From Ascaphus truei (taxonomy: Eukaryota > Chordata > Amphibia > Anura > Ascaphidae), in NCBI GenBank assembly GCA_036426205.1, contig CM071573.1, positions 43,450,643 through 43,514,642 of the forward strand: DNA of 64,000 bases, in the 5' to 3' direction. Made by a program: the position numbers and the translations under genes. Below are positions 45,936 to 55,368 of the stretch, piece after piece (position 1 is the stretch's first letter; each line of letters begins with the position of its first letter). The notes under the pieces are model-generated. The model worked only from the letters and a program-made list of their open reading frames with translations, was not told the DNA's origin and ran no database searches.

Positions 45936-46380
45936 TTTTTAGTACAAATATTTTTATTGGGTTTTATTGTGAAGGATACAAAAAGAAATAAAGGGTGGGA
46001 GGAAGCCATCATTTATACATACAGAATACATACTGTAGTTACATGGGTACACAGTTACACATCCCAGCTGGGTTTCCATCTGTCATCCTCAAATATAATA
46101 TTCGTATTGAATCATACTTTGGTGACCCTTTTGGTTCATGTGGCTCTACTTTGTAGAGTTAGCTATTGATCCAGGGATACCAGATTTTATGAAAAGCTTT
46201 CACACTATGTTTCAGAATGGCCGTAAGTCTTTCCATCCCCATTACATCATCTAACCTCATAACTACCATATTCACAAACATACCTAGGTTTGTGATCCCG
46301 GGAGCAGATACGTGTTCTCGTGTGTTAACGGAGGAAGGGAGCAACGTTGATTGAGAAGAGCCTAGGGAGTGATTCATGGT
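45936..46380 (-). mobile_element. Possible L1-type LINE 3' end
   Basis: A minus-strand frame (46159-46377) ends in LKHSVKAFHKIWYPWINS, resembling the W-P-W C-terminal end of L1/Tx1 ORF2 proteins. It is followed by a short 3' region with AATAAA and an A-run (plus-strand T-run near 45936). A second minus-strand frame at 46939-47145 (RWGLCTANKRRKKAFNRIRM) may be an upstream part of the same element, separated by other sequence. The similarity is short, so the call is tentative. Confidence 0.35.
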
Positions 46381-47286
46381 TCTTCAGGGAGCATCAACTT
46401 CTGAGGATCCTGTTCCACGGAGCAGCTATTAACCTGTGATAACAGTGTTTTTTATTCATTTAATTCACTGGGTTATTCAAAATTTTAACTCTGTTGGTAT
46501 AATTCCCATGTCAGTTTGCGCCGTTAACACCTATTGAGTGCTGTGTAGTTGCGGTTTGGGAGACCGCGGGTGTTTTGGCAGCATCTGATTTGAATCTATC
46601 AGTCACTATTTAGACTGGCACTCACTTTCACCACATATAAGTTTGCGCCTTTTTTTTGCATATTTAAGTTCATATTGTACATCCGGGTTCCTGCATTCAA
46701 GCCTCACGAGCGCCGTCGAAGGTGATGTCACAGCGGAGGAGCGAGGTGGCTGGAGCTTAGATGGAGACAGACAGCAAGGACAGTAAGAACTAACTGAAAC
46801 CTCCATCAATCCCTGCCGGTACACTACCTGGGACCAGGAGAGTCCACGAGCCAGGCACCCTAATATCCATATGGCCTTCTATCAGCCTATGTTTGTGAGT
46901 GCATTTTTTGTCCATTCTCATAATATTATGTTACAATATCAGACTATTGTATTTTTTTTCTCTAGTCCAAGAATATCATTCCAGTTCCCGAGTGAACCTA
47001 CCCTATTAGTGTAAGCCATCCTAATTCTGTTGAATGCCTTCTTTCTCCTCTTATTTGCTGTGCAAAGACCCCATCTAACCACTTCAATGGTAGAGGGAGC
47101 GTTAAAATATGTGTCACACGCACAAGCTACAAATAGAGAACACACTCACATAAGGGGTTGTGTAACACAGGTTCCTTGTTAATTCCATTACATTTAACAG
47201 ATTTATTTTCTTCTATACGACTGCAGTGTGTTTGCACCAATATTGCACTAGTTTTTTGTTTTTGTTTTAAACCAACAGAAAGTTGA
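46381..47286. other. No gene recognised
   Basis: Mixed sequence. It includes the minus-strand frame 46939-47145, possibly LINE-derived. No firm element boundary is visible. Confidence 0.4.
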
Positions 47287-47403
47287 TACAGGCATACCCC
47301 GCATTAACGTGCGCAATGGGACCGGAGCATGTATGTAAAGCAAAAATGTACTTAAAGTGAAGCACTACCTTTCCCCCACTTATCGATGTATGTACTATAC
47401 GTG

Positions 47404-47668
47404 TGTAGCCAGGTCCCCTTTGGCTCCCCGGTTCACCTGTGATAAGGCAGAGAGGCAGGAAGGCTCTCTAGAGGTTGCACAGGCGCAGTTAAGCATAGCG
47501 GCGACCATTACAGCTTTGCACTGGCGTAGTAAGGATAGCGCACGCGGTCCCAATGCTACAGAGGTCCTGAGTGCACTACAATTCCCAGCAGCCTCTGGGG
47601 ATTGCCCTTTCACCCACATCACACCTACCCACCCCAATCTCACTTAGGGTGGGGGTAAGAGGGCTACA
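47404..47668 (+). repeat. LTR1 (internally deleted)
   Basis: Starts TGTAGCCAGG and ends GGGCTACA, 265 bp. Compared with LTR2, about 1.2 kb between CACCCACATCAC and CCTACCCACCCC is missing. It carries the ACTACAATTCCCAGCA motif at 47575-47590. Confidence 0.75.
47575..47590 (+). promoter_or_regulatory. ZNF143/SBF-type motif in LTR1
   Basis: ACTACAATTCCCAGCA matches the ZNF143/THAP11 promoter consensus ACTACAATTCCCA. Copies occur at the same place in LTR2 (50351), LTR3 (51648) and LTR4 (55539). The site suggests that the LTR promoter uses this factor, as many TATA-less vertebrate promoters do (inference). Confidence 0.55.
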
Positions 47669-47670
47669 TT

Positions 47671-47688
47671 TGGAGGCGCTGCTGAGAT
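47671..47688 (+). promoter_or_regulatory. Putative primer-binding site
   Basis: TGGAGGCGCTGCTGAGAT begins two bases after LTR1. It starts with TGG, as tRNA-primed sites do, and recurs after LTR3 at 52945. The first 12 bases also occur inside the LTRs at 51482 and 52787. I could not identify the tRNA. Confidence 0.4.
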
Positions 47689-47707
47689 CCCTACCTGGGG
47701 TGCCCGT

Positions 47708-49300
47708 ATGTCGTTCTCATTATCATTGCCATCCTGCCAAGAAGTGTACGAATGGGCATTAAAGGGGCAAGTCCTGCCCTCACAAACCCTTGCTGTAGGA
47801 CGAGTTCCTGCTGACACTCCCTCCTGTGATATTTGCTTAATATTGGGTCAGTACCCAGGCTTATGGGGTGCAAAAGTCTTAGGCCGCTGCGTAGATGCAG
47901 ACGGAGTGTGGTGCTCAGTGTTGGTGAGGGTCAAACAAGATTTAATAAGAGAAGGAGGCCCATCCAAAATATTGCTCCATGGAACCCTCACTAAAGTATG
48001 GTGTCCTGTTATCTACGCTGAAATGCCAGGAAAACCAGAGGCCCCCCCAGAAGGCTACCCCCTTATCTATGCAGAGAGTCATAGTGTAATTGATGAGACT
48101 GTGATTAAAATGGAGGCTCCCTCAAGTAGGGAGTCACACCTAAGATGGCGGCTCCCGCCAAGTCGGGAGAGCACCAGGACTGTGCAAGAAATTGTTGCAG
48201 AGTATTGTCCGGGTTGGGCGCGAAAACCAGAGCTGCGCCTCTGCACTGTGAGTAGCTCAGCACAGAGTCAGAACCACTCCTTGAAAGAGGGTGCTCCTCC
48301 TCTGGAGTCCACCAGGGGGAGCGAGCACAAGGATGCTCAATCAGTAACTGCTGTCGCCATTAAGGACAGTACAGGATGCAGCAAACCACATCCGCAGTTG
48401 TATGGTGTTTGGCCAGCAGTGGGACTGTATGTAACGTTTCTTTTGTGCCCATGCTTACAGAAAGACCTTAAACTCTCCGGTGGTATGAACTTTGATCCCT
48501 ATCAGCGACCAAGAGGGGTTCAGGTAGTGAAAGTGGAAGGAAAAAGGTACGTTAGGTGTCTATGCCCCAAGTGTGACTTTCCAGATGGCAAATTGAGCTG
48601 GGGACCCAAGTGTGCCTGCTGCGAGGCACAGTTCCTAAAACCAGTGCTGCTGTGTGCTACGGAACCCAAAGAGGAAGATGCGGCTAACCAACCTATTTCA
48701 ACTACGGAGGGCCCGTGCGCCCTAACCGTGGTTCCAGATTCGGTTCTAATGCCGGAACCACAGATGGAACCATCGATGGCAAGTGAAGCCGAGGACAAAG
48801 AGCCGTTTGCCTCGCCTGCTGTGGGCCCATGTGTCCTACTACGGCCAGTCCGGCCTAAGATGATGGTACTGTCGGTCCTAGGCTTGGGATCAGTACCTAA
48901 CGATGACAAGGGTGAGTTGACTGCCCCAGGGGTGTCGGGTGTGAGCTTCCAGGTGACCACGGAACATGGTAGCTCCTTAAGTCTGGCCACCAGGGCGATT
49001 GGCTCCACTCGGCATCGCATCCTGGCGGAGGTGTCCCCCTTAGAAGACTGCTGTTCAGTGATGCGAGTGGACCAGTACCCACCGCCTATCGTCCAGGTGA
49101 AAAGGAAAGACAGCAGCCAACCAGCTGTGTTGATGTGCCAGCCGGCGGACCACCCATGTGAAGCTGAAGCATCCGCTGCGGACCCTGCTGTAGGCCCGCT
49201 GCACATCGACATCCCTCGGCAGCAAGCGCTGGTGCGGCCGGAGCCGTGGAAGAGTCCCACGGTCGTGGCGATTCCCAGTGTGTCGGAGGGACATCCGTAG
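47708..49300 (+). CDS. PNMA-like (RRM-type N-terminus) protein of an LTR element
   Basis: An open frame of 530 codons starting soon after LTR1. Residues about 8-85 resemble the RRM-like N-terminal domain of PNMA proteins: a VYEWAL helix, LAVGRVPAD where PNMA has a G-x-P turn, then KVLGR followed by a hydrophobic strand (CSVLVRV) and a PSKILLHG strand. PNMA genes were domesticated from Ty3/Gypsy gag, and related N-termini may occur in intact gag proteins. Here no capsid fold or CCHC knuckle follows. The middle is Pro/Glu/Ser-rich. A cysteine cluster C-x2-C (CLCPKC) and KCACC lies at about 310-330. The frame ends in a TAG at 49298-49300 and continues in phase for 138 more codons. The protein's role is unknown. 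The long minus-strand frame 48520-49326 is antisense. Confidence 0.6.
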   Translation: MSFSLSLPSCQEVYEWALKGQVLPSQTLAVGRVPADTPSCDICLILGQYPGLWGAKVLGRCVDADGVWCSVLVRVKQDLIREGGPSKILLHGTLTKVWCPVIYAEMPGKPEAPPEGYPLIYAESHSVIDETVIKMEAPSSRESHLRWRLPPSRESTRTVQEIVAEYCPGWARKPELRLCTVSSSAQSQNHSLKEGAPPLESTRGSEHKDAQSVTAVAIKDSTGCSKPHPQLYGVWPAVGLYVTFLLCPCLQKDLKLSGGMNFDPYQRPRGVQVVKVEGKRYVRCLCPKCDFPDGKLSWGPKCACCEAQFLKPVLLCATEPKEEDAANQPISTTEGPCALTVVPDSVLMPEPQMEPSMASEAEDKEPFASPAVGPCVLLRPVRPKMMVLSVLGLGSVPNDDKGELTAPGVSGVSFQVTTEHGSSLSLATRAIGSTRHRILAEVSPLEDCCSVMRVDQYPPPIVQVKRKDSSQPAVLMCQPADHPCEAEASAADPAVGPLHIDIPRQQALVRPEPWKSPTVVAIPSVSEGHP

Positions 49301-50180
49301 ATGGGACCGGAGAAAGAGGAACCCATCGCAAGCCAGCGGAGTGGTGAGGAACCTCCTTACTGCCCACAGGCTCCGATGGAGGCGGCCGTGGAAAAGGCCC
49401 CAACTAAGGCTAATGACCTGAGTGTGAGCCCGTGCGCTCCAACCCACATGGTCCCAGGACTGGGATCCAACGCTCCCGAGTTTCCAGAAAGTGAGTGGAC
49501 TGCCCCAGAAGTGCCGGGGACAGGTCCCAAGACAGCCGAGGTGGGAACTGACAGCGTCCCCGAGGACCTGTTGGCCACCATGAATCCCCGCGGTGGTAAG
49601 GTATCAACCCTTTACCCCCTGCAGGATGTAACAAAGACTTTGAGTACGGAGACGTTGCTAATCACTCGCTTCCCAATGGAAGCCTCCAAGTGCTTAGGGA
49701 CAAGGACTGTGTTGTGAGTGATTCAGTGAAAATTGCCTCCTTTAAGCACAAAAAGGAGCGCTCCATTCACCATGTGGTGGACAGCGGAAAAGGTCAAGAT
49801 CTCCTGGCCTACTGCATCCATGCCGTAGATGGCCGGGTAAAGGTCTGGCCAAGAGACACTGTGCTATTCCTTCCAACAGGGGGAGGAAGCAGTATGGAAC
49901 AGTGACTGTTGCACCTGACCATGAGTTTGCGGAGGCTCACGAAAGTCAAAGTGAGGTACCCCCACATGATCAGTTAGGGGCACCCCACAATTGGTCTCAG
50001 CAAACAGCAATCACTCAGCTGGCCTCGGGTATAACGGTTATGATTAAGTTACGCACTGTTGATGGTAAAGCACCTGTGATAAGTTGTATACACTATGCCC
50101 TGCATTTTTATTATATAACTCTATGCTGTGTGATGCTGTCCTCCAAGCGGGGACGTTGGTATTTCCACCAGGGGGAGAAT
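49301..50180 (+). pseudogene. Downstream continuation of the PNMA-like ORF (stop and frameshifts)
   Basis: In phase with the preceding frame after the TAG, 49301-49717 encodes Pro/Glu-rich sequence ending near LYPLQDVTKTLS. A frameshift near 49680-49700 moves into a frame over 49690-49905 (VKIASFKHKKERSIHHVVD, VDGRVKVWPRDTVLFLP). A further shift near 49900 gives 49902-50180, ending before the polypurine tract (50168-50179). The same blocks are found in the second internal region (54770-55340), so they are part of the element and not chance. No known domain is recognised. Confidence 0.5.
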
Positions 50181-51647
50181 CTATCCTGGTCCCCTTTCGC
50201 TCCCCGGTTCACCTGTGATAAGGCAGAGAGGCAGGAAGGCTCTCTAGAGGTCACGCAGGTGCAGTTAAGCATAGCGGCGACCATTACAGCTTTGCACAGG
50301 CGCAGTAAGGATAGCACACGCGGTCCCAATGCTACAGAGGTCCTGAGTGGACTACAATTCCCAGCAGCCTCTGGGGATTGCCCTTTCACCCACATCACGT
50401 GCAGCCAGCCAGCAAATAGGGTTTTGCAGCTTCTCCTGTGGAGGAAGGATACAATGTTGCCGGGACCACGTTTGTCAGTTGGAGCTGGGAGTAGGAAGGG
50501 GAAGGAAGGGTGTAGGGAGCAAGTGGCTCCTACACCAGGTAAGGTAGTTCCCCAGATCCCAGGCAGGCCCCAATCACCACCAGGGTAGTGGGTAGGTACT
50601 GAGGGACGGCCCCTAGGTTAGGGACCCTGCCCTTAGGTGCGTGTGGTGTGCAGTCTTGTCAGTGTCACGGCTGTCAGTGCTGTGAGTGCTGACAAGAAGG
50701 CACAGTGTGTGTGCAGAGTAGCTGCAGGTACCAGGTTGTGTGCAGTGTAGCTGCAGGTACCAGGGTGAGTGCAGTGGGTTGCTGCAGGTACAGTTAGTGC
50801 AGTGGGTTACTGCAGGTATTAGGGAGAAGTTAGTGAGAGGGGATCCGGGAGGTGAAGGGAGAGGTAGTGTGGGTGCAGGGGGTCAGGGACCCGCCTGCAT
50901 AGGACAGTTCTTCCTCGCAGGCCCATAGGAGAATCCCTGAAGTCACCGTAGGTTGCTGTGCTGCAGGGACGCCCTATAGTGGTTGCGAGCATCACCCTTA
51001 CTGAGTACCAGTTAGGGACAAAGCACAGAGTTGCGGTTCTGGCGAGTCCTTTGGGACCAGACGGCTGGACATTGAGACCCAGGAGGCAGGCCGCTGATTC
51101 GTCTGACCCTTTGCGAAGTTGTTGCCGGTCACCGCCGTGACCGGAAGGTATTATTACATCAAGTGCACCAACACCGGTCAACGGGCGCTGATCCCGCCTT
51201 AGGCATAACTCTTTGGGGACACTAGCTAAGTGGCCAAAGGACTGAGCCTATACCAATATAGTACTATACATGGACACCGTGTGTGGGGCACGCGGTGAGG
51301 GACGGAGACGTTACTCCTGATGAGGGTGGCCGAGCCACTAAGGTTATATGAGCATTAGAGTATGTGTGTAAGATATATGTTATGTTCAGTAAAGCCCGTT
51401 GCTATTTCACATCCAGTGTATGTGTTCATTTGTATGTGTCCTGCGAGGAACAACTCCCGCTCTGCTGTTAGCCATCGCAGGTGGAGGCGCTGCACCATAT
51501 AGTAGTAATAAGAGTAATTCACCCCAGGTACCCCGTGGCGGAAGCTCAGCCCTCCTGGTTGCCAAACAGGTACAGCACCACACTGATAAGTAGTCAGATA
51601 CACCTACCCACCCCAATCTCACTTAGGGTGGGGGTAAGAGGGCTACA
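50180..51647 (+). repeat. LTR2
   Basis: Follows the purine tract ACCAGGGGGAGAAT. Its start is altered (TCTATCCTGG for TGTAGCCAGG) and it ends GGGCTACA. It contains the ZNF143-type motif (50351-50366) and, near its right end, TGGAGGCGCTGC (51482) followed by GTGGCGGAAGCTCAGC. The 1.47 kb length includes about 1.2 kb absent from LTR1. Confidence 0.65.
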
Positions 51648-52942
51648 ACTACAATTCCCAGCAGCCTCTGGGGATTGCCCTTTCACCCACATCACGTGCA
51701 GCCAGCCAGCAAATAGGGTTTTGCAGCTTCTCCTGTGGAGGAAGGCTACAATGTTGCGGGGACCACGTTTGGCAGTTGGATCCAGGAAGAGATTGGGGAA
51801 GGTAGTGTACACAGAGCAGGGCTCTGCTGTACTAGGCCAGAGAAACCCCAGGCCCAGGTAGGCCCCACTCCCCACTAGGTTAGTGGGTAAGTTCTTAGGG
51901 AATGCCCCTTAGATAGGACCCTGCCCTGAGGTGTGTGTAATCTTGTCAGTGGCACAGCTGCCTTGCTGTGTGCTCTGACTAGAAGACACAGTGTGGCCTT
52001 AATTGCAGCCACAGCAGTTAGCTTTGGCTGTCAGTGAGAGGCCCCTCATAGGAAGAAGGGGGGTTGCTTTCTAGTTGTTCAGTGAGTGTTATATCACCAG
52101 TGCCAGTTGCACGTGGTGAGCTGCCAGAGTCTGGGATCAGACAGAAGCTACAGGGAGAGTTCTTCTGCGTGCAGGGACTAGGGTAGAGGTATACCCCAGG
52201 GCCCAGTTAGTCCCCTATGACACCAGAGGAAGCTGTATGGTATAGGGTTGGCCTTAGGACAGGGACTCCTTCACCCTATTCAGAGCAGCAAGAGGGTTGC
52301 TGTCTGACAGCGTGTTCAGAGACTGTGTTAAAGAAGCACTCCGGCTGGAGATTCCTTTCCTGTGGATGCAGAGTGTGCACCCACTCCTGCAGAGAGCAGT
52401 GCAGCACGCCGTGGGATCACTGTGCGGTGCTGCTGAGTTCCAAGGATTTTCCTGACCAGGAAATAAATTAAATTAAATCTGGTATAAATTAAGTGCACCA
52501 CCGGGCCCCAACACAGGGAAGCGCTATCCCTCACACTCACACTGGTCTTTATTGTTGGGGACACTCAAGAGACTGCGGGGAATGTGATGATGGACATGTG
52601 GGTGGGGGGATGGTATGCATTCAGAGTGATGCACTGTTATTGATATATTGTTTTGATGTTATGCAAAGAGGTGTTATTGGAGTTACAGTTTATGCTCAGT
52701 AAATACTATTTATTCACACAGTGTGTATTTACTGTATGTGGGTTCTGGTGAGGGCACACTCTCACCCCGTTGGGATCCCTCATCAGTGGAGGCGCTGCAC
52801 CGAGTGTAAGTACATACCCCAGGTTTCCCGTGGCGGAAGCTCAGCTCTCCTGGTTGCCAAACAGGTATAGCACCACACTGATAAGTAGTCAGACACACCT
52901 ACCCACCTCAATCTCACTTAAGGGGGGGGAAAGAGGGCTACA
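51648..52942 (+). repeat. LTR3 (5'-truncated)
   Basis: Begins abruptly at ACTACAATTCCCAGCA, equivalent to position 50351 of LTR2, directly after the GGGCTACA end of LTR2. The two share CTACA at the join. It continues to GGGCTACA at 52935-52942. Its internal sequence is closer to LTR4 than to LTR2. Confidence 0.65.
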
Positions 52943-55368
52943 TTTGGAGGCGCTGCTGAGATTCAGTCCTGGGGTGCCCTGTTCCATTTTTTTCCCAATT
53001 GTCCAAGTCTCAATTTTTTGTCGCCATGTTTGTGAAGTCCGACAAGAGGTCCTTGCCTGGGCTTTGAGCATTGATTGGAGCCTGCCGGGTAGTGGGCAGT
53101 AGGAGGCTCCCCGCAACTATGCCCGCGGTTGAGGTTCAGTACTCTATGCGTAAAATTCAGGGTGGCCGCACGCATGTGTTTTAGATGAAAACACGATTCC
53201 ACGGCCCCATGGAAATCGATCTTTTTGTAGCAACCCCCACTGCGGTATATGCCTGGCAGAGCACGTCCGTCCGCCCTGTGTATCCCGGGCCCGTCTGAGG
53301 GATACCCCCTAGTTTACGCAGACCTATAAAATGGCGTCTCCCGCCCAACCAGGAAACGCACTGCTGCTGACTGCAAGCCTGCCCTAGATTGTGTTGAGAA
53401 AACTGTCCGGATTGGGGAAAACCAGAAGGCTACCCCCCTATCTTACAGAGAGCCCTGGGTAATTGCAGAGACTGTGATTAAAATGGAGTCCTCTCTCAAG
53501 TAGTGAGTCCACCTAGATGGCGGCTCCGCCAAGTCGGAGAGCACCAGACTGTGCAAAATTGTTGCAGAGTATTGTCCGGGTTGGGGCGCGAAACCCTGAA
53601 CCCCCCGCCTCTGCACTGTGAGTGACTCAGCACAGAGCCAGAACCACTCCCTTGTAGAAAGTGCCCCTCCTTCAGATTCCACCGGGGAGCAAGCACTGTG
53701 ACTTCAACCAAACGTGGATGAGACAGACTGTTCTAGGAGGCATTGGCGTGGAGCCTAAATGTACTGTTGCGGTGCCCGGTTATTGAAGTTATTGTGCCCC
53801 CTCGTAGAACCAGCAGGACGATAGCCGGTCAGTATAGCTAACCTGTCTACCCCTCTCATAAAAAAGTCTGAGGATCCAATCGTGATAGCTCAAAACCGGA
53901 GGAAAGCCTGACCTCTATATCACATGATTTGTGCTGAAGTTAAGTCTGTCTTCAGGGAGAGTTACTTAGGGATTCCCGCTAACCACAACCAGTTGTGGAT
54001 GGCCCGTGTGCCCGAGTGAACATTCCAGATCCGGTTCCTGACGGGACAGGTTGAAGTCCCATCGGTGGCGATGCGCCACCGTTTAACCACCCCAGCGATG
54101 ATACAGAGGAATCACATGGTAAGGTGATATACCCCCACCTTCTAGTGAATCCAGCGACCATTCCCTTGTGGTGTGCGCCTGCCGGCGGACCACTTTAGTG
54201 ACAGCAATGAAACCCTATCTTGCGGATGCAGAGCCTGCTGTGGGCCCGTGGCCCTAGAGGAGGGTAATCCCGTTTTGCGGACCCTGCTGTGGCCCGTGCC
54301 CCTACACTGGTCATTCCACGCACCTATAACCGTGTAGGGGTACCATCGTCCTAGAATGGGGACCATCCCAAACACGATGGGTAGTCACTGCCCCAGTGGT
54401 GTCGGGGGTGACCTCCAGGTGACCGCGGAGCACGATGGCTCCTTAAGTCTGGTCACCCGGCGAAGGGCTCCCCTCTGCATCGCGTCTGGCGGAGGTGTCC
54501 TCCTGTGGAGAATCCATCCCAAGCCAGTGGAGTGGTAAGGAACTCCCTAACTCCCCACAATCTCCGATGGAGGTGGCCGAGAAGAAGGCCAGAGTTGCGG
54601 CTTCTGACGGAGTATGAGCCTGTGCGCTCCGACACAAGTGGTCCCAGGACTGGGATCCAACGCTCCCAGGTTCCAGCAAGTAATTGGACTGCCCCAGAAG
54701 TGCCGGGGCTGGTCCCGAGACAGTCGAGGTGGGAACTGACCCGTCCCCTAGTGATCTTGTTGGCCACCCGTGAATCACCGCAGTGGTAAGGTATCACCCC
54801 TTTACCCCCTGCAGGATGTAACAAAGACATTGAGTACGAGACTTTTGCTAATCGCTCGCTTCCCAGTGGAAGCCTCCCAAGTGCTTAGGGACAAGGACTG
54901 TGTTGTGATTGATCCCGTGAAATTGCCTCCTTTAAGCACAAAAGGAGCCTCCATTCACCATGTGGTGGACCGCGGAAAAGGTCAATCTCCTGGCCTAACC
55001 GCATCCAGCCGCGATGGCCGGGTAAAGGTCTGGCCAAGAGACAACTGTGCTATTCCTCCACCAGGGGGAGGAAGTAGTATGGAACCAGTGACTGTTGCAC
55101 CTGACCATGGAGTTTGCGGAGGCTCACGAAAGTCAAAGTGAGGAACCCCCCACATTATCAGTTAGGGGCACCCCACAATTGGTCCTCAGCAAACAGCAAT
55201 CACTCAGCTGGCCTCGGGTATAACGGTTATGATTAAGTTACGCACTGTTGATGGTAAAGCACCTGTGATAAGTTGTATATATATGCCCTGCATTTTTATT
55301 ATATAACTCTGTGCTGTGGGACGTCTGTCCTCCCAAGCGGGGTCGTTGGTATTTCCACCAGGGGAGAA
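52943..55368 (+). pseudogene. Second internal region with a broken PNMA-like ORF
   Basis: Equivalent to 47669-50179. The first 450 bp differ from the first copy, although a VLAWALS-like segment near 53050 suggests a diverged PNMA-like N-terminus. From about 53420 onward it parallels the first copy (AGGCTACCCCC, GTGATTAAAATGGAG, then the Pro-rich part and LYPLQDVTKTLS), but single-base indels break every frame. It ends in the purine tract ACCAGGGGAGAA before LTR4. Confidence 0.6.

Noticed and set aside
48520..49326. 268-residue minus-strand frame
   Set aside because: Antisense of the PNMA-like ORF, which has the better start context, position after the LTR and domain similarity.
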